A stretch of 64,000 bases of DNA, taken from NCBI RefSeq assembly GCF_001373415.1, contig NZ_CDSE01000052.1, positions 27,465-91,464 of the forward strand, given 5' to 3'. The position numbers were made by a program, and so were the translations under genes. The notes beneath the pieces are model-generated. The model saw only the letters and a program-made list of their open reading frames with translations, searched no databases and had not been told where the DNA came from. The stretch comes from Paenibacillus dakarensis (GTDB lineage: Bacteria; Bacillota; Bacilli; Paenibacillales; Paenibacillaceae). Shown in pieces: positions 51,554 through 60,207 of the stretch. Within the stretch, counting starts at the first letter, position 1; the number at the start of each line of letters is the position of its first letter.

Positions 51554-51664
51554 AGAAATTTTATTTCTTGATTATTATGGGTGATCATCTAATATAGTAA
51601 GGGTTGCCAATTTTGCTTGTATTGATTAAGTTACAGGTATAGTCAGATAGACGGAGGAATCGAG

Positions 51665-53569
51665 ATGAATATTTTTCTTCAGGGATTAACAGAGGGCTTG
51701 GCCCGGGGAACAGCTGAGCTCGCCGATATACTGGGTATTCAGCTTCAACAAGGCGGTGTCACTGTAGAGGTTACCCAAGGTGAAGGGCCGCTTATGATTT
51801 CCCGGAGCGGAGATCACGGAAGCATTCGGTACCAGGACCAAATTCACTTTTATCGTGCACTGGGATTGTTTGTGGAGCATGCCAAGGAATCTGATACTTT
51901 TGAAATTTCGGAGCTGCCGAGATTTGATTTTAACGGTACAATGCTGGATGCCTCCCGCAATGGTGTAATGAAAGTCGAAACCATCAAGCAATTTATCCGG
52001 TATATGGCTGTGATGGGTATGAACGGACTGATGATGTATACAGAGGACACCTATGAGGTTGAGGAGCTTCCTTACTTCGGATACATGCGGGGGCGCTACA
52101 CCCAGGATGAGCTTCGCGAGTGTGATGATTATGCAGATATGTTCGGGATTGAGATGATAGCCTGCATCCAGACACTGGGTCATCTTCATCATGCCTTGAA
52201 ATGGAACTATGCCGGGGATATGAAGGACCATAATGATATTTTACTGGCAGGAGAGCCGAAGACGTACGAATTCATTGAGCAGATGATTCGTGCAGCCGCA
52301 GAGACCTTCCGTTCAAAACGTATCCATATTGGAATGGACGAAGCTTTCCAGGTGGGGCTCGGCAGCTATTTAAGAAAGCATGGATTCCGTGACCGCTTCG
52401 AAATCATGAACGAGCACGTGTCCAAGGTGCTTGATATTACGAAAAAGTATAAGCTGCGGCCTATGATCTGGAGTGATATGTATTTCAACCTGCTCTCTAA
52501 CGATTATCAGGGGCATTTGTATAACGTAAATGCTAACTTCTCGGACGAGAATATGGACAAGATTCCGGACGGCGTGGAGTTTGTGTACTGGGATTACGGC
52601 CGGGGCGATGAACAAGGCTATGAAAAAATATACGATATGCATCTGAAATTCGGCTCGAAGCCGATTTTTGCAGGCGGAATCCATATGTGGAACTCGATTG
52701 CACCGAATTACGGCAAAACGTGGAAGACGAGCCAGCCTGCTCTACGGGCTGCGAAGAACAAAGGGCTGCGGGAAGTTCTTGCCACGGCATGGGGAGATAA
52801 CGGAAATGAAACGAATCATCTCGTAATATTGGCCGGTCTGCAATTGTTCGCAGAGCATGGTTATAGAGATGATGTAGATGATGCCCATCTGGCAAAGCGT
52901 CTCAAAGCGTGTACAGGACTCGACCTGTTTGAACCTCTGGTTTCGCTAAAATATATGGATGAAATTCCGGGTGTAGACGAAGGCAACCACTGGATGGCCA
53001 ATCCATCCAAGTTCCTGCTGTGGCAGGATCTGCTGCTCGGGTTATTCGATGCTCATATTAAGCCGGATACCGAGGCAATGCTGCCGGGTTATTATGCGGA
53101 TATGGAGCAAAAGTGGCATCAGGTGAAAGAGAAGCTGCCTGCTCCTTTCAATTCGCTGTTTGAAACCTATGAGAAGCTGGCCGGTGTGTTGTCTGTAAAA
53201 GGAACGCTTGGGGTCAGAATCAAGCGCAGCTATGACACAGGCATGGTTGAGGATCTGAAGTCGATTGCTGTGAACGAGTTACCTGAATTGATTCGCCGCG
53301 TTGAGGCGTTAAGAATCGTACATCGTCAAGCCTGGATGCAGACGTACAAAGCGTTCGGCTGGGAAGTGCTTGATATTCGTTATGGCGGCCTGAAAGCACG
53401 GATTCAATCAGCAGGCGACCGATTGATGGACTATGTGAATGGACATGTAAATACTCTTGAAGAGCTTGAAGAAGCACGGCTGATCTATGACCAGACCGGA
53501 ATACCGACAGCTCCGCTGAACGTTAATGCATCCTATCAAAGTACGGTGACGGCGAACGCTTTGACATAA
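51665..53569 (+). CDS. GH20-like beta-N-acetylhexosaminidase
   Basis: The 634-residue protein has an N-terminal GH20b-like part, then a barrel with FDFNGTMLDASRNGVMKVET near residue 90, MGMNGLMMYTEDTYEVEE near 117, and KRIHIGMDEAFQVGLG near 218-232, whose Asp-Glu pair is the GH20 catalytic signature. The Asp helps the substrate's acetamido group attack, and the Glu is the acid. There is no signal peptide, so it should cut imported amino-sugar glycosides. CGGAGG precedes the ATG. Confidence 0.85.
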   Translation: MNIFLQGLTEGLARGTAELADILGIQLQQGGVTVEVTQGEGPLMISRSGDHGSIRYQDQIHFYRALGLFVEHAKESDTFEISELPRFDFNGTMLDASRNGVMKVETIKQFIRYMAVMGMNGLMMYTEDTYEVEELPYFGYMRGRYTQDELRECDDYADMFGIEMIACIQTLGHLHHALKWNYAGDMKDHNDILLAGEPKTYEFIEQMIRAAAETFRSKRIHIGMDEAFQVGLGSYLRKHGFRDRFEIMNEHVSKVLDITKKYKLRPMIWSDMYFNLLSNDYQGHLYNVNANFSDENMDKIPDGVEFVYWDYGRGDEQGYEKIYDMHLKFGSKPIFAGGIHMWNSIAPNYGKTWKTSQPALRAAKNKGLREVLATAWGDNGNETNHLVILAGLQLFAEHGYRDDVDDAHLAKRLKACTGLDLFEPLVSLKYMDEIPGVDEGNHWMANPSKFLLWQDLLLGLFDAHIKPDTEAMLPGYYADMEQKWHQVKEKLPAPFNSLFETYEKLAGVLSVKGTLGVRIKRSYDTGMVEDLKSIAVNELPELIRRVEALRIVHRQAWMQTYKAFGWEVLDIRYGGLKARIQSAGDRLMDYVNGHVNTLEELEEARLIYDQTGIPTAPLNVNASYQSTVTANALT

Positions 53570-53625
53570 GGATAAACCAAGCGTACCTTAAAAAGGCAAA
53601 GTCCCGCTTTGCATTGGAATGATTA

Positions 53626-53664
53626 AGAAGATTACCCGGCAGGAGGGGTAATCTTCTTTTTTTT
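53626..53664 (+). terminator. Rho-independent terminator
   Basis: AGAAGATTACCC pairs with GGGGTAATCTTCT and is followed by a run of eight T. It ends the hexosaminidase transcript and lies before the convergent regulator gene. Confidence 0.88.
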
Positions 53665-53688
53665 GCTGTGTAGACAAAGAACTGAATA

Positions 53689-54723
53689 TTATTCCTGATA
53701 AACAGTCCGGTAAACAGCAGGTGTTAACGCTTCGAATTTTTTAAAGGTTTTTATAAAATAGCCAGCATCACAGAATCCTAATTCATCACCGATTTGATTG
53801 ACGGATAGATCCGTTGTTTCAAGAAGCTGTTTGGCCCATTCAATTTTGAGCCGTGATGCAAAGACAGAGAAGTTTTCACCGGTTTCTTTCACAAATATCC
53901 TGCTGAAATAGCTTGGGCTGATATGACACAGCTTGGCCATTTCACTTAAAGTCGTATTTTTGCTCTTATGCTGATAAATATAGTCAAAGGCCGGCTGGAG
54001 CAGATGATTGGAAGAACGAAACTCGTTGGATGTGAATTTTCGGATTTTATTTTCTATCAGCGTACTGGAAAGCTCATGCTGTATCGCTTGAATGTTCCGA
54101 TAGTTACGATCGGAAGGGCTGATGGAGTCCGGAGTTGGGGAGTGGATATCCATAGACAGGGCTTTTTTATATATTTCGATGGTAGTACTCTTGTTTATGG
54201 CTTCCTCAACCATGTAGTTACACAGGTGAAATAACATATCGGCGATGGTTGTTACTTCTTCATAGGACAAGGTCGGCAGGGCAAGGTAGTCCTGCTTCAG
54301 TGATTTAAACTTTTTGTTGGTTTCGGAATTGGACGGACGGGTCACGATTTGTTCAAGCTGCTGGGGCTGATCGGAGTCGCGCAGCTTGATTTGTCCCGCC
54401 ATGATGGCACCGATATACTGGTTGTCGACAATGATTGGAATAGCAATATCAACAATATTAAAGTGGCACATATAAATATACGGTTTATTCAGCCGTACAG
54501 CCTCCAGCCCGCCCCGGGCATCACACTTTTGGCAGTATGGGGATAGTGACGGGTCTTTACGAACAGACTGGCAGAAGGATTGACAGTAACTATGCTTGGT
54601 CACAGGAACCCCTTTATAGTCGACGGTGATAATCGCCATTTTCGTTACTAACGCAAGAGAGTCCTGCAGCTTATGCCACTTCTCCAAATCTATAATTTTA
54701 TCTAAATGAAATATCGAATTCAT
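53689..54723 (-). CDS. PocR-domain AraC-family regulator
   Basis: The 344-residue protein has an N-terminal PocR sensor domain: KLQDSLALVTKMAIITVDYK, then YCQSFCQSVRKDPSLSPYCQ with KCDARGG (a Cys cluster), and MCHFNIVDIAIPIIVDNQYI with GAIMAGQI. The AraC domain follows from about residue 240 (MAKLCHISPSYFSRIFVKET; ELGFCDAGYFIKTFKKFEAL). PocR domains sense small diols or glycerol-type metabolites. It is divergent from gldA-dhaKL and is probably their activator. The ATG at 54723 has GGAGG eight bases upstream. Confidence 0.85.
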   Translation of the reverse strand: MNSIFHLDKIIDLEKWHKLQDSLALVTKMAIITVDYKGVPVTKHSYCQSFCQSVRKDPSLSPYCQKCDARGGLEAVRLNKPYIYMCHFNIVDIAIPIIVDNQYIGAIMAGQIKLRDSDQPQQLEQIVTRPSNSETNKKFKSLKQDYLALPTLSYEEVTTIADMLFHLCNYMVEEAINKSTTIEIYKKALSMDIHSPTPDSISPSDRNYRNIQAIQHELSSTLIENKIRKFTSNEFRSSNHLLQPAFDYIYQHKSKNTTLSEMAKLCHISPSYFSRIFVKETGENFSVFASRLKIEWAKQLLETTDLSVNQIGDELGFCDAGYFIKTFKKFEALTPAVYRTVYQE

Positions 54724-54855
54724 TGACGATACCTCCATCATTTCTGTGTTTGGCAATCTGTTGCATAGCATTTTTTTACTCTAATTATACTATTATTATC
54801 AGGCTGGAAGACAAGATTATTCTATTTTTGGTTCAAATGACAAAGAAACACCATC

Positions 54856-54869
54856 TGAAAGCGCTTAAA
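54856..54869 (+). promoter_or_regulatory. cre-like CcpA site
   Basis: TGAAAGCGCTTAAA matches the cre consensus at all but one constrained position (A for C near its end). It lies about 80 bases before the gldA start, where CcpA binding would repress glycerol use when better sugars are present. Confidence 0.55.
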
Positions 54870-54948
54870 ATCAGGGGTATTGTCCAATGTTTCCACTTCT
54901 GTATCAGATTAGAATATTTATATAGAATGCATAAGGAGGAATTGATCC

Positions 54949-56103
54949 ATGAGAAAAGCGTTTATCAGCCCAACGAAATATGTTCAGGGTGAGAATGAGC
55001 TGTTGAATTTAGGTTATTTTGTTAAGATATTCGGTGATTCCGCTCTGCTTATTGCTCATCCGGACGATGTAAAACGTGTCAAACACAAACTCGATTCTAC
55101 TATAGATAAATTCAACATCAAATTGATTGAGAGCAACTTCCAAGGGGAGTGCTCGCGTGAGGAAGTTAATAGATTGCAGGCTTTGGCGAAAGAACATTCC
55201 TGCTCCTGTACGATTGGCTTGGGCGGAGGAAAGGCCATTGATGCCGCGAAATGCGTAGCAGAAGGGGAAGCGTTAATTATTGTACCAACGATTGCTGCCA
55301 CTGACGCGCCGACCAGTCATTCCGCTGTTCTGTATACGCCGGATGGACAGTTTGATGACTATGCTTATTTTAAACAGAGTCCAAGCGTGGTTATGATTGA
55401 CACAACGGTAATTGCCAACGCACCGACCCGATTCCTGGTGGCGGGTATGGGTGATGCGCTGTCCACATATTTTGAAGCCAGAGCGACCTCAAGATCCTAT
55501 TCTAACGTCAATGCGGGACTGCCCTGCGGCGTTCGTGAAGGCGTGTGCGGTGAAGCAAAGGGAACCAATACAGCACTGGCTTTGGCTAAGTTTTGTTATG
55601 AAACCTTGATGAAGGATGGCATCCAGGCTAAAATCGCATGTGATTCCAATATGGTTACGCCTGCGCTTGAGAATATTATAGAGACTAACATCCTCCTGTC
55701 CGGGCTTGGCTTTGAAAGCGGCGGTTTGGCGGCAGCTCACGCGATTCATAATGGACTGACCACACTGGAAGGCGCACACCATTTCTATCACGGCGAAAAA
55801 GTTGCCTTTACAACCATCTGCCAATTGGTGCTTGAAAATGCGGATAAGGAAGAGCTGGATGAAGTGCTGGCGTTCTGTTCTGCTGTAGGCCTCCCGATAT
55901 GCCTGCCTGATCTTGGAGTGGATACAGTAACCTATGAAGAACTGCTGGCTGTAGCGAAAAAAGCCTGTATTCCAGAAGAATCGATCCATTCGATGCCATT
56001 CCCCATTACGGAGGAAGCCGTAGCTTCAGCGATCATGGTAGCTGATCAAATCGGCCGGAAATATAAACAAAGCCAGGGAGAATTGTATGAAAAAAATTAT
56101 TAA
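54949..56103 (+). CDS. gldA: Glycerol dehydrogenase
   Basis: The 384-residue iron-alcohol-dehydrogenase-fold protein matches GldA: RKAFISPTKYVQGENELLNL at the start, GLGGGKAIDAAKCVA near residues 89-103 for NAD, TDAPTSHSAVLY near 121, and the metal ligands in GMGDALSTYFEARA (Asp) near 167, LAAAHAIHNGL (His) near 263 and HFYHGEKVAF (His) near 281. It oxidises glycerol to dihydroxyacetone. AAGGAGG precedes the ATG. It overlaps dhaKL by 17 bases. Confidence 0.93.
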   Translation: MRKAFISPTKYVQGENELLNLGYFVKIFGDSALLIAHPDDVKRVKHKLDSTIDKFNIKLIESNFQGECSREEVNRLQALAKEHSCSCTIGLGGGKAIDAAKCVAEGEALIIVPTIAATDAPTSHSAVLYTPDGQFDDYAYFKQSPSVVMIDTTVIANAPTRFLVAGMGDALSTYFEARATSRSYSNVNAGLPCGVREGVCGEAKGTNTALALAKFCYETLMKDGIQAKIACDSNMVTPALENIIETNILLSGLGFESGGLAAAHAIHNGLTTLEGAHHFYHGEKVAFTTICQLVLENADKEELDEVLAFCSAVGLPICLPDLGVDTVTYEELLAVAKKACIPEESIHSMPFPITEEAVASAIMVADQIGRKYKQSQGELYEKNY

Positions 56104-57847
56104 TAAACCGGAAACGCTAGTGAGAGAAATGTGCAATGGCTTAGTCTTGGCGCATCCCGATCTGGAGTTTAATTCTAAATATAAGATCATTAAGAAAAAA
56201 GAAATCAACCAAGATAAAGTAACGCTGATCAGCGGCGGAGGCAGCGGACACGAACCGGCGCATGCCGGATTTGTCGGAAAAGGGATGCTGGATGCTGCCG
56301 TCTGCGGTGATGTGTTTGCTTCGCCTTCACAAATTCAGGTGTACCAAGGGATCCGCTCCTCGGCATCGGATAAAGGCACACTGTTAATTATCAAAAATTA
56401 CAGCGGCGATATTATGAATTTCAAGAATGCAGCACACCTGGCTGGTGAAGATGGCATTCAGGTCGATTATGTTAAAGTGGATGACGATATTGCTGTGGAA
56501 GACAGTCTCTATACCGTTGGCAGAAGAGGCGTTGCAGGCACTGTTCTGGTACACAAAATAGCAGGAGCTGCGGCTGAGGCAGGCTTGTCCCTGGATGAAG
56601 TAAAGGCAGCCGCTCAAAAAGCGATAGATCATACGAAAAGCATTGGCTTCGCGTTTACTTCTTGTACTGTTCCTGCCAAGGGAACCCCGACATTTAGTCT
56701 GGGCGACAATGAGATGGAATATGGTGTCGGCATTCACGGTGAGCCTGGTATCCGGAGAGAAGCTATCGTGTCAGCCGATGAGTTGGCAAACAGAATGGTG
56801 AAAGCACTGTTGGAGAATTTGAAGCTGGACCACAATTCGGAGAAGGAAGTTGCGGTCTTGGTCAATGGCTTTGGCGCTACGCCGATGCAGGAGCTGTATC
56901 TGTTGAACAACTCCGTTATGCGTGAATTATCAGCCAGGAATTTTTCGGTGTTTAAGGTGTTTGTAGGCAATTTCATGACGAGCATCGATATGGCAGGTGC
57001 GTCGGTTTCCATCATGAAGCTTGACGATCAGCTGAAGCAGCTATTAAGTGAAGAGTGTTATACGCCGGCACTGGTTGTCCGTGAGCCTTTTGAACCGGTC
57101 AACTACACCGAGGTGGTGTCGGAGCAAGCCGAGGATCAGCCTGTATCTTTCGCCTGTGAGACGAATGAAGAATTTGCAAAAGTGGAGAATGATAAATTTT
57201 CTTTGAATAATCTCATCTATCTGATCGACAAGATGAGTGAAATCATTATCGAGAACGAAATTCCATTCTGCGAGCTGGACGCGCACGCGGGAGACGGTGA
57301 CTTCGGCATGAGTGTGGCCAAGGGATTCAAGCAATTAAAAACAGAATGGAAAGACATTGTAAGCAGCCAAACAGCAGACATTGGAAGCTTTCTAGATGCC
57401 TGCTCCCTAATCATTATGGAGCACTGCGGAGGAGCCTCCGGTCCAATCTGGGGATCGGCATTCCGTGCGGCCAGCAAATATGCCGGGGATCAACAGGAAT
57501 TGTCGGTACACGAGTTTGCCGGCATGATGTCTTCCGTGGTGAAAGGGATACAAGAGACGGGCGAAAGATCTTTTGGACGAGGTGCGGTTGTAGGGGACAA
57601 AACTCTAATCGATGCTCTTGCTCCTTATGCGGAGTCTTGGGAAAACAGTGCGCTTCATGGAGATGATATGAAAGCTGCATCTGCGAAAGCGGCGAGTGCG
57701 GCTGTACAAGGAGCGAAGCAAACGGAGGCGATTGTTGCCCGTATGGGAAGAGCGGGTACCGTTGGTGAGCGAAGCATTGGTTATCCCGATGCGGGTGCGT
57801 ATGCGTTAGGGGTTATTTTTACCCAGTTAGATCAAGCATTGCGTTAA
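56087..57847 (+). CDS. dhaKL: ATP-dependent dihydroxyacetone kinase, DhaK-DhaL fusion
   Basis: The 586-residue protein joins DhaK (residues 1 to about 335) and DhaL (about 375-586). DhaK shows LISGGGSGHEPAHAGFVGKG near 46-65 and the His of GIHGEPGIRRE near 216, which bonds covalently to dihydroxyacetone. DhaL shows DAHAGDGDFGMSV near 396, where the Asp residues bind Mg-ATP, and HCGGASGPIWG near 445. The fused form uses ATP rather than the PTS. It phosphorylates the dihydroxyacetone made by GldA, feeding glycolysis. Its start lies inside gldA, so translation is coupled. Confidence 0.93.
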   Translation: MKKIINKPETLVREMCNGLVLAHPDLEFNSKYKIIKKKEINQDKVTLISGGGSGHEPAHAGFVGKGMLDAAVCGDVFASPSQIQVYQGIRSSASDKGTLLIIKNYSGDIMNFKNAAHLAGEDGIQVDYVKVDDDIAVEDSLYTVGRRGVAGTVLVHKIAGAAAEAGLSLDEVKAAAQKAIDHTKSIGFAFTSCTVPAKGTPTFSLGDNEMEYGVGIHGEPGIRREAIVSADELANRMVKALLENLKLDHNSEKEVAVLVNGFGATPMQELYLLNNSVMRELSARNFSVFKVFVGNFMTSIDMAGASVSIMKLDDQLKQLLSEECYTPALVVREPFEPVNYTEVVSEQAEDQPVSFACETNEEFAKVENDKFSLNNLIYLIDKMSEIIIENEIPFCELDAHAGDGDFGMSVAKGFKQLKTEWKDIVSSQTADIGSFLDACSLIIMEHCGGASGPIWGSAFRAASKYAGDQQELSVHEFAGMMSSVVKGIQETGERSFGRGAVVGDKTLIDALAPYAESWENSALHGDDMKAASAKAASAAVQGAKQTEAIVARMGRAGTVGERSIGYPDAGAYALGVIFTQLDQALR

Positions 57848-57870
57848 CCGGGTTGTGTATTTGTAACCTT

Positions 57871-57903
57871 AACGGCTCGTCCTTGATGTAGGACGAGCCG
57901 TTT
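57871..57903. terminator. Bidirectional terminator between dhaKL and the ROK gene
   Basis: AACGGCTCGTCC pairs perfectly with GGACGAGCCGTT over an eight-base loop. T bases follow on the + strand and a short T-poor tail on the minus strand. Confidence 0.82.
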
Positions 57904-57923
57904 CATTGATGATTATAATATTG

Positions 57924-59105
57924 TTAGAGAGACAGAGTATCTAAAGGAACCTCGAATGCATGTTTAATAACTAATCCGGCAGCAAGCTTGGTTTCATCCG
58001 GATTATCATGAAGATAGATCAATTGTACGTTATTAACCGTTACAGGCAGCTCGTGCATCACTCTAGCCTTAATCTCATTGAACATTTCGGGACTGATCGT
58101 ATGAATGACTCGGCCAGTGATAAGCAGACTGTCTGGGTTTATAAATGTAATAATATTGGTAACGGCGATCGCGATGCCATCGACAATTTTTTCGTATAAA
58201 CTAAGGAACTTAGGGTCGCCAGTTCTTATGCCCTCTGCGAACTCTTCAAGGGTGCATTTGATGGAAGCGCTAAGTCCGCTGCTTGAAGCCAACGTCGTTA
58301 AGCATCCGGTTCTCCCGCAATGGCAGGGATAAGCATCTTCCCCATAAAAGCCTTTATAATGCCCGAATTCACCTGCAACAAAGCTTGATCCTGCTATAAT
58401 TTGTTTATTATGGACAATCGCACCGCCTGTACCATAATCAAAATTAATTGTGATATTGTTATTGGAGTCCTTCAAACGGCCGTACATATTCTCATTGACA
58501 GAGAGAAGATTGATATCGTTCTCGATAAACACGGGAATATTATATTTGTCTTCAAGCAGTTGCTTGAGTGGCAGGCGATGAAAGCCTATGCCGGGTGTCC
58601 GCAGAACAATACCATGCTGAGAATCTACCAGGCCCTGCATACTGATTCCAATCCCCTTTATTTTGGAGTTGGGAACCTGGGTGAGCAGTTCATCGATTAC
58701 TTCATGCAGCAGCTGCATGAACACATCTATAGAACCATATTTGTTGCTTGTTCGTTCTGCAGATGCGATAGCTTCTTGACGCAGATTATATACCTTTCCG
58801 CGAATATATTTGCCGGCGAGCTCAAGGCCAACGGCATAAAAGTGGCTGCTGTTGATATGTAGGCCGACCCTTTTCCTTCCGCTGCCTCCCTCCAAATCAA
58901 TAAGCTCGCCTATCAAGATTATTTTCTCCTTCAACAGGCGGTTAACGATATTAGTTACCGTTTGTCTGCTTAGTCCCGTTTTTTCAGAGAGCTCTACGCG
59001 AGAGATGGGCCCTTCCGAATAAATGAGAAAAAGAACCTTCTGCTGATTGATTGATTTTAATAGCATATGACTAGTTTGTTTGACCAAATCACCCACGTTA
59101 AGCAT
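57924..59105 (-). CDS. ROK-family transcriptional repressor, NagC/XylR type
   Basis: The 393-residue protein has an N-terminal winged helix (RVELSEKTGLSRQTVTNIVN near residues 36-55) and a ROK sugar-kinase-like domain with FDYGTGGAIVHNKQIIAG near 225, GEFGHYKG near 248 and the zinc site CHCGRTGCL near 263. Such repressors release DNA when a sugar binds. It is divergent from the DUF218 gene and the sugar ABC operon and probably controls that operon. Confidence 0.88.
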   Translation of the reverse strand: MLNVGDLVKQTSHMLLKSINQQKVLFLIYSEGPISRVELSEKTGLSRQTVTNIVNRLLKEKIILIGELIDLEGGSGRKRVGLHINSSHFYAVGLELAGKYIRGKVYNLRQEAIASAERTSNKYGSIDVFMQLLHEVIDELLTQVPNSKIKGIGISMQGLVDSQHGIVLRTPGIGFHRLPLKQLLEDKYNIPVFIENDINLLSVNENMYGRLKDSNNNITINFDYGTGGAIVHNKQIIAGSSFVAGEFGHYKGFYGEDAYPCHCGRTGCLTTLASSSGLSASIKCTLEEFAEGIRTGDPKFLSLYEKIVDGIAIAVTNIITFINPDSLLITGRVIHTISPEMFNEIKARVMHELPVTVNNVQLIYLHDNPDETKLAAGLVIKHAFEVPLDTLSL

Positions 59106-59423
59106 CCTCTTTCCAACAATTTTATAATAATAAGATCAAAACAATTGACAAATTGGGCGTATATATATTTCAAGTGTAGCATTAATATAAGACGAAGAAA
59201 AGTTGTGGGCAAGATTGATTTAATGAACAGAATTTTTAGTTGTCATAAAAAAACGGCAATATATGGCGGTTTTGTGCAGTTTCATACGGATAATTCGAAA
59301 ACGCTTAAATATAAAAATATTAAAAACATAATAAATTGTATTGACATTGTGTTAAAAAAGGATATTATAATTTGTAAATTGATTTGATTAAGTATAACAA
59401 AATGACGTCTAGAGGAGCAAGTA
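59106..59423. promoter_or_regulatory. Divergent promoter region
   Basis: On the + strand TTGACA at 59341-59346 and TATAAT at 59366-59371 are 19 bases apart, or TTGACA with ATTATA at 17. GAAAACGCTTAAAT near 59297 is a weak cre-like match. The leftward ROK promoter should also lie here. No gene is seen. Confidence 0.5.
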
Positions 59424-60020
59424 ATGGAATGGATCGGATGGATAATTGCAATTGCAGCGATGGTGGTGCTGGCTTACATATGCTGGCTGCATGCAGTTAT
59501 ATTGAAACCCGGTAAGACAGATGTGCTTATTGTACTTGGCTATGTATCGAAAGACAGCCAGATACACCCTTTGCTTAAGGAAAGACTGGATGAGGCTTAC
59601 AGACTATTTTGGCAGTACAGGCACAAATATATCATTGTATCGGGGGGAGCGGTTGGTTCACGTCTATCTGAAGCGGAGCAGATGAAGAGATATCTGGTTG
59701 AGAAGGGCGTTCCGGCAAAAAGAATTTTATTAGAAGATAAGTCACGTAATACGGTTCAGAATTTAATCTTTAGCAAGCAATTGATGGACCAGTACCAACT
59801 GAAATCTTTTGTGATCGTAACTAATCTATTTCATATTCGCCGAACGAAATATATTATGCATCGGCTTGGTATGAAAGGCGGTTTCAGCGCTAGTCGAAGC
59901 CTTAAGAGTATTATAGGGTTTCAGCTGAAATTAACATTTTTAGAAATTCGGGCTTTCCGGCTAACTCTTCCTATTATTAGGAGGGCCATGGATGATCGAA
60001 ACAATGGACAAAATGCTTGA
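59424..60020 (+). CDS. YdcF/DUF218 membrane-anchored protein
   Basis: The 198-residue protein has one N-terminal membrane helix (WIGWIIAIAAMVVLAYICWL), then the DUF218 pattern: TDVLIVLGYVSKDSQIHP near residue 33, YIIVSGGAVGSRLSEAEQM near 74, LLEDKSRNTVQNLIFSK near 103 and FVIVTNLFHIRRTKYI near 127. The family may act on cell-envelope lipids, but its reaction is not settled. GAGGAGC lies upstream of the ATG. A second DUF218 protein without a helix lies in the cassette array. Confidence 0.8.
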   Translation: MEWIGWIIAIAAMVVLAYICWLHAVILKPGKTDVLIVLGYVSKDSQIHPLLKERLDEAYRLFWQYRHKYIIVSGGAVGSRLSEAEQMKRYLVEKGVPAKRILLEDKSRNTVQNLIFSKQLMDQYQLKSFVIVTNLFHIRRTKYIMHRLGMKGGFSASRSLKSIIGFQLKLTFLEIRAFRLTLPIIRRAMDDRNNGQNA

Positions 60021-60061
60021 CAAATGATCGTCAATTCGTAATTATTGTGTAAACGCTTACA
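60017..60061 (+). promoter_or_regulatory. Sugar operon promoter with overlapping cre site
   Basis: TTGACA at 60017-60022 is followed after 16 bases by TAATTA. TGTAAACGCTTACA at 60048-60061 fits the cre consensus completely and would cover the transcription start, so CcpA should block the promoter when glucose is present. Confidence 0.78.
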
Positions 60062-60207
60062 AATGATGTGGGAGGTGAGGCATAAGGGTCGGCATCCAGA
60101 AGTTTTTTTACATATTATTTACAAGGGTTTGATCATAGGTTAACAAGACACAGGTATTCTTAAATAGTTAATCTAATTTATTTATTAATTAACAGGGGGG
60201 AAAAGTT

